DNA from: Emticicia sp. CRIBPO
GTDB taxonomy: Bacteria > Bacteroidota > Bacteroidia > Cytophagales > Spirosomataceae
Assembly: GCF_009905725.1 (NCBI RefSeq)
Contig: NZ_JAAAKV010000001.1
Location: 62,001-126,000, forward strand
Direction of reading: 5' to 3'
Length of the DNA stretch: 64,000 nucleotides
The notes under the pieces are model-generated. The model saw only the letters and a list, made by a program, of their open reading frames with translations, was not told the DNA's origin and did not search any database. A program made the position numbers and the translations under genes. Position 1 is the first letter of the stretch. Each line of letters opens with the position of its first letter. Below, in pieces: positions 35,225 to 42,173 of this stretch.

Positions 35225-36535
35225 ATGAAATTTTTTAAAATAATGATAGCCTTCACAGGGCTGTTAGCTACTTTGTTGCCTTCCGTTTCTCAAGCTCAGA
35301 CCCTTAAAGACGGCAAAGTATACCTGAATGAAGACGGTTCTCATTTTGTAAAATTCACACTGGTTTCGCAGATCTGGTTAAGGACACAGGACTATAACCC
35401 CGGCACCACGATCTTCGGTTACAGCAAAAACAGCGGTACCGATATCGGTATCAGGAGGTTCAGAATGCAGCTTTTCGGTCAGCTGACCGACAGGGTATTT
35501 ATTTACAGCCAGATCGGTGAAAACAACTTCAATAATCTTTCAGACAGGAAGTTAGGCTTATTTGTTCATGATGCACTCGGAGAATATGCCGTTGTAAAAA
35601 AACACCTTTCGCTGGGTGGCGGATTATCGGCCTGGAGCGGTTTGTCGAGGTTTGCATCCCCTTCCGTGGGTTCGATTATGGGTGTTGATGCACCTTTGTT
35701 TCAGCAGTCGACCAATGATGTGACGGACCAGTTTTTAAGGAAATTGTCGGTATATGCCAAAGGTAAACTGGGCAAGTTTGACTACCGCCTGGTGATGGCA
35801 CAACCGATGGCTTTTCAGAAGGGAACAGGTTACTCTGCGACCCTCAGCCCTACCGCCAATTTCTCTTCCCTGCCTCCCAAAATGCAGTGGAACGGCTATT
35901 TCCAATACCAGTTTAAAGACCAGGAATCAAACCAGACGCCTTATATGACGGGTACATACCTGGGTAAAAAGAAAGTATTCAATGTAGGGGTAGGTTTTGT
36001 TTACCAGCCGGACGCGATGTGGAAACTGGGTGCCAATATGAAAGACACCGTACAGACCAACATGCTTCAGCTGGCAGCAGACGTGTATTATGACGCCCCT
36101 GTAGGTACAAAAGGACAGGCTGTGAGCCTTTACGGCAGTGTAACGCACTTTGACTTCGGCACTAATTACATCCGTAACCTGGGTGTCATGAACCCGGCAA
36201 ACGGGACAAATGACAAAAATATTCTGAATGGTGGTGGCAACGGTTTCCCGGCGTATGGAACGGGTAATGTGCTGTATGCCCAGGCGGGATACAAGCTGAG
36301 TGATAACCTGATCGGCAAAACAACGCTGATGCCTTATGCGGCTATACAGCATGCCAATTATGAGAAGCTGAACACCCCGATGAACTTTATTGATCTGGGA
36401 GTAAGCTGGCTGCTCAGTGGGCACACCTCAAAGCTGACGGCGTCGTATCAGAACCGTCCGGTATACCTGAACAATGGTGATTTATCAGAAAGAAAAGGAG
36501 CACTTGTGGTTCAATATCAGGCATTTTTTAATTAA
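35225..36535 (+). CDS. Outer membrane porin (OprO/P-like beta-barrel)
   Basis: This 436-residue protein has a signal peptide ending at SQAQ, followed by alternating amphipathic strands from end to end (KFTLVSQIWLRTQD, GIRRFRMQLFGQLTDRVFIYSQIG in parts) and a final aromatic residue pattern (VVQYQAFFN), which is typical of 16- to 18-strand porins. It probably lets anions or nutrients cross the outer membrane. It follows SulP after 148 bases with its own likely promoter, so it may feed the DAB/SulP system. Confidence 0.87.
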   Translation: MKFFKIMIAFTGLLATLLPSVSQAQTLKDGKVYLNEDGSHFVKFTLVSQIWLRTQDYNPGTTIFGYSKNSGTDIGIRRFRMQLFGQLTDRVFIYSQIGENNFNNLSDRKLGLFVHDALGEYAVVKKHLSLGGGLSAWSGLSRFASPSVGSIMGVDAPLFQQSTNDVTDQFLRKLSVYAKGKLGKFDYRLVMAQPMAFQKGTGYSATLSPTANFSSLPPKMQWNGYFQYQFKDQESNQTPYMTGTYLGKKKVFNVGVGFVYQPDAMWKLGANMKDTVQTNMLQLAADVYYDAPVGTKGQAVSLYGSVTHFDFGTNYIRNLGVMNPANGTNDKNILNGGGNGFPAYGTGNVLYAQAGYKLSDNLIGKTTLMPYAAIQHANYEKLNTPMNFIDLGVSWLLSGHTSKLTASYQNRPVYLNNGDLSERKGALVVQYQAFFN

Positions 36536-36553
36536 CGTACTATTGACAATTTT

Positions 36554-36584
36554 AAAAAGCACGGATTTTATCTGTGCTTTTTTT
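36554..36584 (+). terminator. Rho-independent terminator after the porin gene
   Basis: AAAAGCACGGA (36555-36565) pairs with TCTGTGCTTTT (36571-36581) with one G-T pair, followed by a T run. Confidence 0.88.
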
Positions 36585-36713
36585 GTGCCCTTTCAAAGCT
36601 TCCGCCTTCTTCCCTTCCCGACGAGTATTTCACTCCCTGTTTCACTTCACGGTCATAAATTTGACATTATCAGGATTCTATATAAATTTTACAATAATTT
36701 TATATTTTATTAG

Positions 36714-36730
36714 TCTATAAAATTGGTAGA
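36714..36730. promoter_or_regulatory. Candidate operator site 1 (TCTA-N9-TAGA)
   Basis: TCTATAAAATTGGTAGA; the arms extend to AGTCTA and TAGACT (36712-36732), six perfect pairs. Sites with the same TCTA-N9-TAGA pattern precede the YeiH, TlpA and redoxin genes. Confidence 0.55.
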
Positions 36731-36742
36731 CTTAATAGTCTA
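36727..36742. promoter_or_regulatory. Overlapping palindrome in the same promoter
   Basis: TAGACT-TAAT-AGTCTA is a perfect 6-4-6 inverted repeat that shares its left arm with operator site 1. TAATCTTG at 36746-36753, one mismatch from the -7 consensus, follows four bases later. Confidence 0.5.
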
Positions 36743-36759
36743 TATTAATCTTGCATTAT

Positions 36760-37035
36760 CATAATCAACAAAGAAAAAACAGGTATTCATTTCCGGAAAT
36801 TAAACAGGGAATTTGTTCGGTTCCGGAAAGAACAATAAGCTAAATTTTAACCCCTGAACTATAATTCTCCCGGTTTGCTGTGATGCGTTGCAGCAAACCT
36901 GATTTCCGGCCGTGTGCCTTAATGGAAGGCATAAGTCTCATAAGCTTAGTCAGATGGTTCGAATCCATTCACGGCCTCAACTTCAGGAACCCCGGTTTCT
37001 GAACAACCCGGAAAACAAAATTTTATAACATCAAC
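36760..37035 (+). promoter_or_regulatory. Structured 5' leader of the desaturase-DUF1684 unit
   Basis: If transcription starts near 36760, the leader is about 275 bases long. It contains three hairpins and one tRNA-like fold: 36813-36835 (TTGTTC / GAACAA arms around a TTCCGGAA palindrome), 36872-36899 (GGTTTGCTG / CAGCAAACC, nine perfect pairs), the cloverleaf at 36908-36977, and 36984-37001 (CAGGAACC / GGTTTCTG). No match to a riboswitch class that I know could be made. Confidence 0.5.
36908..36977 (+). ncRNA. tRNA-like RNA with CAT anticodon and shortened D arm
   Basis: The sequence folds into a cloverleaf. The acceptor GGCCGTG (36908-36914) pairs perfectly with CACGGCC (36970-36976). The anticodon stem TAAGT/GCTTA carries loop CTCATAA with CAT at 36939-36941. 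The T arm GATGG-TTCGAAT-CCATT (36953-36969) has the exact tRNA T-loop consensus, and the variable loop is 4 bases. The D arm (36916-36930, GCCTT-AATGG-AAGGC) leaves only one base between acceptor and D stem, so the molecule is 70 bases, shorter than normal, and the discriminator is T rather than the A expected for Met. It differs in sequence from the canonical CAT tRNA at 20771-20844. It may be a degenerate or specialised tRNA or a tRNA mimic in an mRNA leader. Confidence 0.6.
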
Positions 37036-38247
37036 ATGGAATTAAATTACTTTGCCCTGGCTGTCCCGTTTTTTCTTTTCTTTATCGGATTGGAATATTA
37101 CGTGGCACAAAAAAACAAGAAGCCTTATTTTAAGTTCGACAGTTCAATCGCCAACATCAATGTGGGGATTGTGGAGAGGGTGACCGATCTTTTTACCGTT
37201 GGCTTGTTTTATTATTTTTACGATTATCTGCATCAGCATTTTGCCATTTTTGATATCAAGCCCGGTGTGCTGATGTGGGTGGCACTGGTTTTCGGAACGG
37301 ACCTGCTCTGGTATTGGTACCACAGGTTCGGACATAAAATAAACCTGTTCTGGGGTTTTCATGTGGTGCACCACCAGAGTGAAGAATTTAATTATACGGC
37401 CGGTACAAGGATAACCATTTTTCAGGCGGTGGTCAGAACGCTTTTCTGGTCGATACTTCCGATTATCGGGTTTCCGGCTCACATGATTTCCGTGATCCTG
37501 ATCATCCATGGCCTGTATCCGTTTTTTACGCATACCCAGCTGATCGGCAAACTCGGATTCCTGGAGTATTTCCTGGTGACGCCGTCACACCACAGGGTAC
37601 ACCATGCCAGCAATGAGCAGTACCTGGATAAGAATTTTGGCGATATGTTCATCATCTGGGACAAGCTCTTCGGGACGTTTGAGGAAGAAAAAGAACAGCC
37701 GGTATACGGTCTGACCAAGCAACTTGGCAGTTATAGTTTTTTATGGCAGCATTTTCATTTCCTGGTAGAGATCTGGTATGCCGCCAAGGCAGAAAAAGGG
37801 CTTTGGAATAAGCTGAAAGTGATTTTCGGAAGTCCGGAAGATTTTAACCCGGAAGTAAGGGCACAGGCTGAGAAGAGATTCCTGGCCAAAGACAAAGCCC
37901 CTGCGGGCTCGAAGAGATTCAGAAATTATGTTTTGATTCAAATCAGCTTTACCCTGATATTTCTTTTTGTCATGTTGCTGTTTGAAAGTCATTTGAGCAC
38001 ATTTTTACAGGTTTCAGCGTCATTATTCATTATTATTACCGTGATCAACTGCGGGGCCATACTGGAACAAAGAAAGTGGGTGTTCTTCCTGGAATTTGCC
38101 AGGATCAGCCTGGTACTGATCACCGGGTTTTATTATTATCCGAATATTAAACTGATAATAGTACTTTATGTAATGATCGTGGCTTTGATCTCTTATTATT
38201 CAATCATCAAGAAACAATACCTGAACCTGGTCTATGGGAAAATATAG
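37036..38247 (+). CDS. Sterol-desaturase / fatty-acid-hydroxylase superfamily membrane protein
   Basis: This 403-residue protein has several membrane helices and the eight-histidine di-iron pattern of the family: WYHRFGH, HVVHHQS and HRVHHASNEQYLDKNFG. It would use O2 to hydroxylate or desaturate a lipid. Bacteroidota members include proteins of unknown substrate. The C-terminal third contains extra helices. Its promoter carries operator-like repeats and the leader a tRNA-like fold. The protein holds only 6 Met and 1 Cys by hand count. Confidence 0.9.
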   Translation: MELNYFALAVPFFLFFIGLEYYVAQKNKKPYFKFDSSIANINVGIVERVTDLFTVGLFYYFYDYLHQHFAIFDIKPGVLMWVALVFGTDLLWYWYHRFGHKINLFWGFHVVHHQSEEFNYTAGTRITIFQAVVRTLFWSILPIIGFPAHMISVILIIHGLYPFFTHTQLIGKLGFLEYFLVTPSHHRVHHASNEQYLDKNFGDMFIIWDKLFGTFEEEKEQPVYGLTKQLGSYSFLWQHFHFLVEIWYAAKAEKGLWNKLKVIFGSPEDFNPEVRAQAEKRFLAKDKAPAGSKRFRNYVLIQISFTLIFLFVMLLFESHLSTFLQVSASLFIIITVINCGAILEQRKWVFFLEFARISLVLITGFYYYPNIKLIIVLYVMIVALISYYSIIKKQYLNLVYGKI

Positions 38248-38270
38248 CCACAGGTTAAATCAATAAACCA

Positions 38271-39158
38271 ATGAAAACTTTAAAAATTACCACCCTCACC
38301 ACCTTTCTTCTGACGGCCCTTGCTTTCAGCGGTTTCAGAAGACCGGCGGATGATTATGAGGAAGAGATAAAAACTTTTCATCAGAAAAGGATTGAGGGCC
38401 TGAAAAAAGAAAACGGCTGGCTTAACCTGGCAGGTTTGTTCTGGCTGGAAGCAGGCGAAAACACTTTCGGGTCTGACCCTTCCAATGAGCTTGTTTTTCC
38501 CAAGGGTAAAAGCGATGACTTTTTAGGCAAAGTGATCCTCAAAAATGATGAGGTGGTATTTGAAAGTCAGGCGGAGCAAAAGGTTTCGGATGAAAAGGGT
38601 TTACCGGTAAGTCAACTGAAAGTTTTTCCTTCTGAAAAACCGGTGGTGTTAAAACACAAAAGCCTTCAATGGACCATTATCAAAAGAGGCGACAAATACG
38701 GCGTAAGACTACGTGACCTGGAGAGTGAAGAATTGAAGAATTTCAAGGATATCGACACTTACCCTGTAGACCGCAAGTGGAAAGTGAAAGCCACCTTTGT
38801 TCCTTCAAACGGCAGACAAATCCCTATTCTTGATGTTCTGGGACAGACTTCGCTACAGGATTCTCCTGGGCGGCTGGTGTTTACGATCAAGGGGAAATCT
38901 TACAACCTGGACGCTGTCGGGACAACGGATGAACTTTTCATTATTTTCGGAGACAAGACGAATAAAAAAGAAACTTACGGAGCAGGCAGGTTCCTGTATT
39001 CTGCAGTCGAATCAGACGGAAGTGTTTATTTAGATTTTAATAAAGCGATTAACCCGCCGTGTGCATTTACTCCTTTTGCTACCTGTCCTTTACCACCAAA
39101 GCAGAACTTACTTGAGGTGAGCATTAATGCCGGCGAAAAAAACTATAGTTACCATTAA
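38271..39158 (+). CDS. Secreted DUF1684 protein
   Basis: This 295-residue protein has an N-terminal signal (TTLTTFLLTALAFSGF) and the DUF1684 hallmarks: ENGWLNLAGLFWLEAGENTFGSD near the N-terminus (in parts) and NPPCAFTPFATCPLPP near the C-terminus. The function of the family is unknown. Apart from the initiator it has no Met, and its only two Cys are the conserved pair. It lies 23 bases after the desaturase-like gene and is probably co-transcribed. Confidence 0.88.
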   Translation: MKTLKITTLTTFLLTALAFSGFRRPADDYEEEIKTFHQKRIEGLKKENGWLNLAGLFWLEAGENTFGSDPSNELVFPKGKSDDFLGKVILKNDEVVFESQAEQKVSDEKGLPVSQLKVFPSEKPVVLKHKSLQWTIIKRGDKYGVRLRDLESEELKNFKDIDTYPVDRKWKVKATFVPSNGRQIPILDVLGQTSLQDSPGRLVFTIKGKSYNLDAVGTTDELFIIFGDKTNKKETYGAGRFLYSAVESDGSVYLDFNKAINPPCAFTPFATCPLPPKQNLLEVSINAGEKNYSYH

Positions 39159-39220
39159 CGCCCTGTAAAAGACGATTTACTGACCTGGAAATTGACGTGA
39201 CTTTGTTTACGGCAGGGATT

Positions 39221-39238
39221 CTTTGAATCCATTCAAAG
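39221..39238. repeat. Short hairpin upstream of the Rrf2 gene
   Basis: CTTTGAA (39221-39227) and TTCAAAG (39232-39238) are perfect inverted copies around TCCA. No T tract follows, so terminator function is doubtful. Confidence 0.4.
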
Positions 39239-39256
39239 GAAACTGAAAATATATCT

Positions 39257-39271
39257 TATTGAAATTCAATA
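39257..39271. promoter_or_regulatory. Palindrome upstream of the Rrf2 gene, candidate autoregulatory site
   Basis: TATTGAAATTCAATA has seven perfect base pairs about a central A. It is flanked by ATCT (39253-39256) and AGAT (39271-39274). Position 97-111 bases upstream of the start codon fits a regulatory role. Confidence 0.4.
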
Positions 39272-39307
39272 GATTAAAGAAATTAAAGATAAAATTTTGT
39301 TGTACTC

Positions 39308-39342
39308 CTGGTTTAGTCTGGCCTGGTTTATCATTAACCAGG
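39308..39342. repeat. CCTGGTTTA direct repeat and hairpin in the Rrf2 leader
   Basis: CCTGGTTTA occurs at 39308-39316 and 39322-39330. The second copy also pairs as CCTGGTT (39322-39328) with AACCAGG (39336-39342). The element ends 25 bases before the rrf2 ATG and could be an operator or an RNA hairpin. Confidence 0.4.
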
Positions 39343-39367
39343 TCAGATATTTTAAACGATTAAAACT

Positions 39368-39796
39368 ATGATTTCAAAAAAAGCTAAATATGCACTAAAG
39401 GCCCTGAAAGTACTTGCCGAAAGGCACGGACAGGCAGAATCATCGACGGTCTCAGAAATTGCGATTCTCGAAAATATTCCAAGGAAATTCCTGGAGGCCA
39501 TTTTACTGGAGTTAAGAAACAACAGCCTTTTGACGAGTCATAAAGGCAAGAACGGAGGATATTCGTTAAAAGTTGATCCGGATAAAATTACCCTGGCAAG
39601 GGTACTAAGAATCATCGACGGGCCTATTGCTCCCACCCTTTGTGTGTCGATTTATTATTACGACAAATGTGAAGATTGCCCGGACGAAGAAACCTGTCCG
39701 ATCAGGCCTGTGATGCTGAAAGTCAGGGATGCCAACCTGCATGTGTATGAAAAAACTACCCTGCTGGATTTTATTCAGAACAAGAAAACAGATTAA
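39368..39796 (+). CDS. Rrf2-family transcriptional regulator with four-cysteine cluster
   Basis: This 142-residue regulator has the winged-helix DNA-binding domain of the Rrf2 family (SKKAKYALKALKVLAE, IPRKFLEAILLEL, SHKGKNGGYSL). Cysteines lie at 92, 101, 104 and 110 (C-x8-C-x2-C-x5-C), which could bind an Fe-S cluster or sense thiol state; IscR/NsrR use three cysteines in this area with a different spacing. The Firmicute member CymR controls cysteine metabolism. Its position inside a cluster of sulfur-related genes makes it the best candidate for binding the TCTA-N9-TAGA sites. Confidence 0.92.
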   Translation: MISKKAKYALKALKVLAERHGQAESSTVSEIAILENIPRKFLEAILLELRNNSLLTSHKGKNGGYSLKVDPDKITLARVLRIIDGPIAPTLCVSIYYYDKCEDCPDEETCPIRPVMLKVRDANLHVYEKTTLLDFIQNKKTD

Positions 39797-39800
39797 AAAT

Positions 39801-40247
39801 ATGACCAGGTATATTTTTCTTGCTTTCGCCGTCGTCTTATTAGCCGGCCATGATGGATTTTCCCAACAGAAAACCAAGCTGATTACCTGGAAGTATACCA
39901 TAGCTTCTGAGGTCGTGAACAGTGAGTCGATTGTCGACATCGTTTTTACGGCCAAAATAAGCCCGGGATGGAAATTATACGGAGCAGGTTTCAAAAGCAC
40001 CGACAATGGTCCCAGACAAATCGGTTTCCTGTCTTCTGAAAACGGGTCGTTTGAACTGGTAAAATACCCTGCCCCTGTAAACCAGCTCTGGAAAGAAGGC
40101 ATAAGTTATTTTTCAGAAAAAGCTGAATTCAAAGCTAAAATCCGGATTCTTGAACCCACTGCAGACATCTGCGGGATCATCCGCGGAAGGCTTTTTAATG
40201 AAAAGGGAGAGATTGTAGATTTTGAGAATAAATTTCAATTTTATTAA
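39801..40247 (+). CDS. Secreted DsbD-alpha-like domain protein
   Basis: This 148-residue protein starts at an ATG four bases after the Rrf2 stop; its signal peptide is FLAFAVVLLAGHDGFSQ. The mature part (TIASEVVNSESIVDIVF, ISPGWKLYG) resembles the immunoglobulin-like N-terminal domain of DsbD. It holds only one cysteine (in ADICGII), so it cannot act as a CxxC redox domain by itself. It is probably co-transcribed with the Rrf2 gene. The assignment is moderate. Confidence 0.7.
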   Translation: MTRYIFLAFAVVLLAGHDGFSQQKTKLITWKYTIASEVVNSESIVDIVFTAKISPGWKLYGAGFKSTDNGPRQIGFLSSENGSFELVKYPAPVNQLWKEGISYFSEKAEFKAKIRILEPTADICGIIRGRLFNEKGEIVDFENKFQFY

Positions 40248-40273
40248 ACAGCACTTCATCAACCAACCCAAAG

Positions 40274-40312
40274 CAGGAATGTCCGCTTGCCATGGCGGCA
40301 TCCTGTTTTTTT
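40274..40312 (+). terminator. Rho-independent terminator
   Basis: CAGG-ATG-CCGC (40274-40286 with two bulged bases) pairs with GCGG-CAT-CCTG (40295-40305), followed by seven T. It ends the Rrf2 / DsbD-alpha-like unit. Confidence 0.82.
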
Positions 40313-40338
40313 ATCTTAAAAAGCTGTAATTTAGTCAG

Positions 40339-41772
40339 ATGTTAAAAAAAGAATGTGATGCTGTTGTGATCGGGTCAGGGCCCAACGGACTTGCCGCTGC
40401 CATTACCCTGCAACAGGCAGGTTTATCTGTATTGATACTGGAATCCAGGGACAGCATAGGGGGCGGATTAAGGACCAAAGAACTTACCCTGCCTGGGTTC
40501 AGACATGATGTATGTTCGGCTATCCACCCTCTGGCTGCAGAGTCTCCTTTTTTTAAGACCTTGCCCCTGGATCAGCACGGCCTGGAATATCTTGACCCGC
40601 CTGTGTCGGCTGCCCATCCCTTTGACGGCGGTGGGGCTGCATTTTTAAGCAGATCCCTTGAAGAAACAGCCCGCTCACTGGGAGATGATGCCGGGCGATA
40701 TAAAGACCTGATTTTACCCATTCTCAAAGACTGGAAGTACCTGGCTCCTGAGATCCTCGATGAGTTACATATTCCTGACCATCCGTTTAAGCTGGCCAGA
40801 TTCGGACTGAAAGCATTGACGTCTGCTTCGTATCTGGCGGGCAGGTTTAAAACCAAAGAAGCAAGAGGTTTGTGGGCAGGTATGGCTGCTCACTCTATTT
40901 TACCCCTGGACAAACTCACGACATCGGCTATCGGCCTGGTGCTGAGCACGGTGGGTCATCACCGGGGCTGGCCGGTTCCAAAGGGTGGGTCGCAAAAAAT
41001 TGCCGATGCCCTTGCTGCTTATTTCATTTCGCTGGGTGGGGAAATTGAGACCAATTTTCATGTCAAATCCCTTTCCCAACTGCCTTCTTCCCATGCGGTT
41101 TTGTTTGATATTACGCCTAAACAGATGCTGGAAATAGCCGGGCACCGTTTCTCTTCGCTATATCAATGGCAGCTGAAAAGATACCGGTACGGACTGGGGG
41201 TTTTTAAGGTAGACTGGGCTCTGGACGGACCCGTGCCTTTCACCAACGAACACTGCAGGAATGCCGGAACCATCCACATAGGCAATACATTTGAAGAAAT
41301 CCGTGAATCAGAAAAACTGACCTGGAAGGGCGGACATCCTGAAAAACCTTTTGTTTTGCTGGCCCAGCAGAGTTTGTTTGATCAAAGCAGGGCTCCCGAA
41401 GGCAAACATGCCGTCTGGGCCTACTGTCATGTACCCAACGGCTCCACCAGGGATATGACGCAGGCAATAGAATCCCAGATAGAGCGGTTTGCCCCCGGGT
41501 TCAGGGAGAGAATCCTGGCTAAAAACGTCATGAATACCGGCCAGATGGAATCATATAATCCCAACTATGTAGGCGGTGACATCAATGGCGGGTCGTTAGA
41601 CATCACACAGCTGTTTACCAGGCCTGCCCTTCGCTGGTCGCCCTACAGGACATCAGCCAAAGGGCTTTACATCTGCTCGTCATCCACGCCTCCGGGTGGT
41701 GGTGTACATGGCATGTGCGGTTACAGGGCTGCAACAAAAGCTTTGAAGGAAGTATTTGACATCAGGAACTGA
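40339..41772 (+). CDS. Phytoene-dehydrogenase-like NAD(P)/FAD-dependent oxidoreductase
   Basis: This 477-residue flavoprotein has the Rossmann FAD motif VIGSGPNGLAAAITLQQAG at 9-27 with the acidic end LESRDS and GGG. The C-terminal FAD-binding part reads STPPGGGVHGMCGYRAA. The closest named family is phytoene desaturase / PYROXD2-like oxidoreductases (COG1233); no carotenoid genes are adjacent, so the substrate is unknown. It is monocistronic, started 27 bases after the preceding terminator. Confidence 0.9.
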   Translation: MLKKECDAVVIGSGPNGLAAAITLQQAGLSVLILESRDSIGGGLRTKELTLPGFRHDVCSAIHPLAAESPFFKTLPLDQHGLEYLDPPVSAAHPFDGGGAAFLSRSLEETARSLGDDAGRYKDLILPILKDWKYLAPEILDELHIPDHPFKLARFGLKALTSASYLAGRFKTKEARGLWAGMAAHSILPLDKLTTSAIGLVLSTVGHHRGWPVPKGGSQKIADALAAYFISLGGEIETNFHVKSLSQLPSSHAVLFDITPKQMLEIAGHRFSSLYQWQLKRYRYGLGVFKVDWALDGPVPFTNEHCRNAGTIHIGNTFEEIRESEKLTWKGGHPEKPFVLLAQQSLFDQSRAPEGKHAVWAYCHVPNGSTRDMTQAIESQIERFAPGFRERILAKNVMNTGQMESYNPNYVGGDINGGSLDITQLFTRPALRWSPYRTSAKGLYICSSSTPPGGGVHGMCGYRAATKALKEVFDIRN

Positions 41773-41879
41773 CTTCTGCGGAATGCAGCTTTAACAAAAA
41801 ATTCACCAACCAGTATCAGCCGGAATGAGTAAAAACAAGGACAAATATTTGTAAATCGTGTGAAAATGAATTTACTTTG

Positions 41880-41896
41880 TCTATAGATTAAATAGA
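41880..41896. promoter_or_regulatory. Candidate operator site 2 (TCTA-N9-TAGA)
   Basis: TCTATAGATTAAATAGA also contains the perfect palindrome TCTATAGA (41880-41887). It lies 278 bases upstream of the YeiH-family gene; TATATTAC at 41900-41907 is only a weak -7 match. Confidence 0.5.
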
Positions 41897-42057
41897 TTTT
41901 ATATTACTGGTTGATAATGTGAATATTATAGGGGTAAAAAAACCAGGTATTCCCTGACAAAGCCATGAAAAAGTGTCCATTTTATAGCCGGAACATATAA
42001 GCAGAAACCAATGAAATTTATTTAAACGGGAATAAAGAACATTACCTCTGAAAAACG

Positions 42058-42135
42058 ATAATAACATCCGTGTCCGGGCGTCGGGGAATTTTCGGTGGTT
42101 GATCATTCAACTGATGACCGGCACGGTGTTATTAT
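42058..42135 (+). promoter_or_regulatory. Long stem structure in the YeiH leader
   Basis: ATAATAACA-T-CCGTG (42058-42072) pairs with CACGG-TGTTATTAT (42122-42135), 14 pairs with one bulge. The stem continues with CCGG (42074-42077) against CCGG (42118-42121). An inner hairpin is GTTGA-TCAT-TCAAC (42098-42111). No T tract follows, so it is not a simple terminator. No known riboswitch was recognised. Confidence 0.5.
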
Positions 42136-42173
42136 TTAAACTTCTCCGGAAAATTTAACCCTTCCAATTATAT

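Larger units (their letters stand above)
41773..42173. other. Long intergenic region with operator and leader structure for the YeiH gene
   Basis: The 401 bases carry no credible gene. They hold operator site 2 (41880-41896), and a long paired element (42058-42135). Transcription probably starts shortly after 41900, giving a leader of roughly 260 bases. Confidence 0.5.

Noticed and set aside
36474-36713. Open frame on the plus strand overlapping the end of the porin gene
   Set aside because: It runs through the porin stop and the terminator hairpin and into AT-rich promoter DNA; the protein is low complexity and hydrophobic by composition only.
36908-36977. Ordinary elongator tRNA-Met gene
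   Set aside because: The spacing between acceptor and D stem is too short, the D arm lacks the usual A14, the discriminator is T, and it lies in an mRNA leader. A functional tRNA is not excluded, but it was not called as one.
36841-37035. T-box riboswitch in the desaturase leader
   Set aside because: No T-box sequence or antiterminator is present, and T-boxes bind tRNA rather than imitate it. The fold seen is a cloverleaf itself.
41888-42106. A 73-codon open frame on the minus strand in the YeiH leader
   Set aside because: It has no recognisable domain or signal, lies across an operator-like site and a strong RNA stem, and has no promoter or terminator of its own. It is more likely chance in non-coding DNA.
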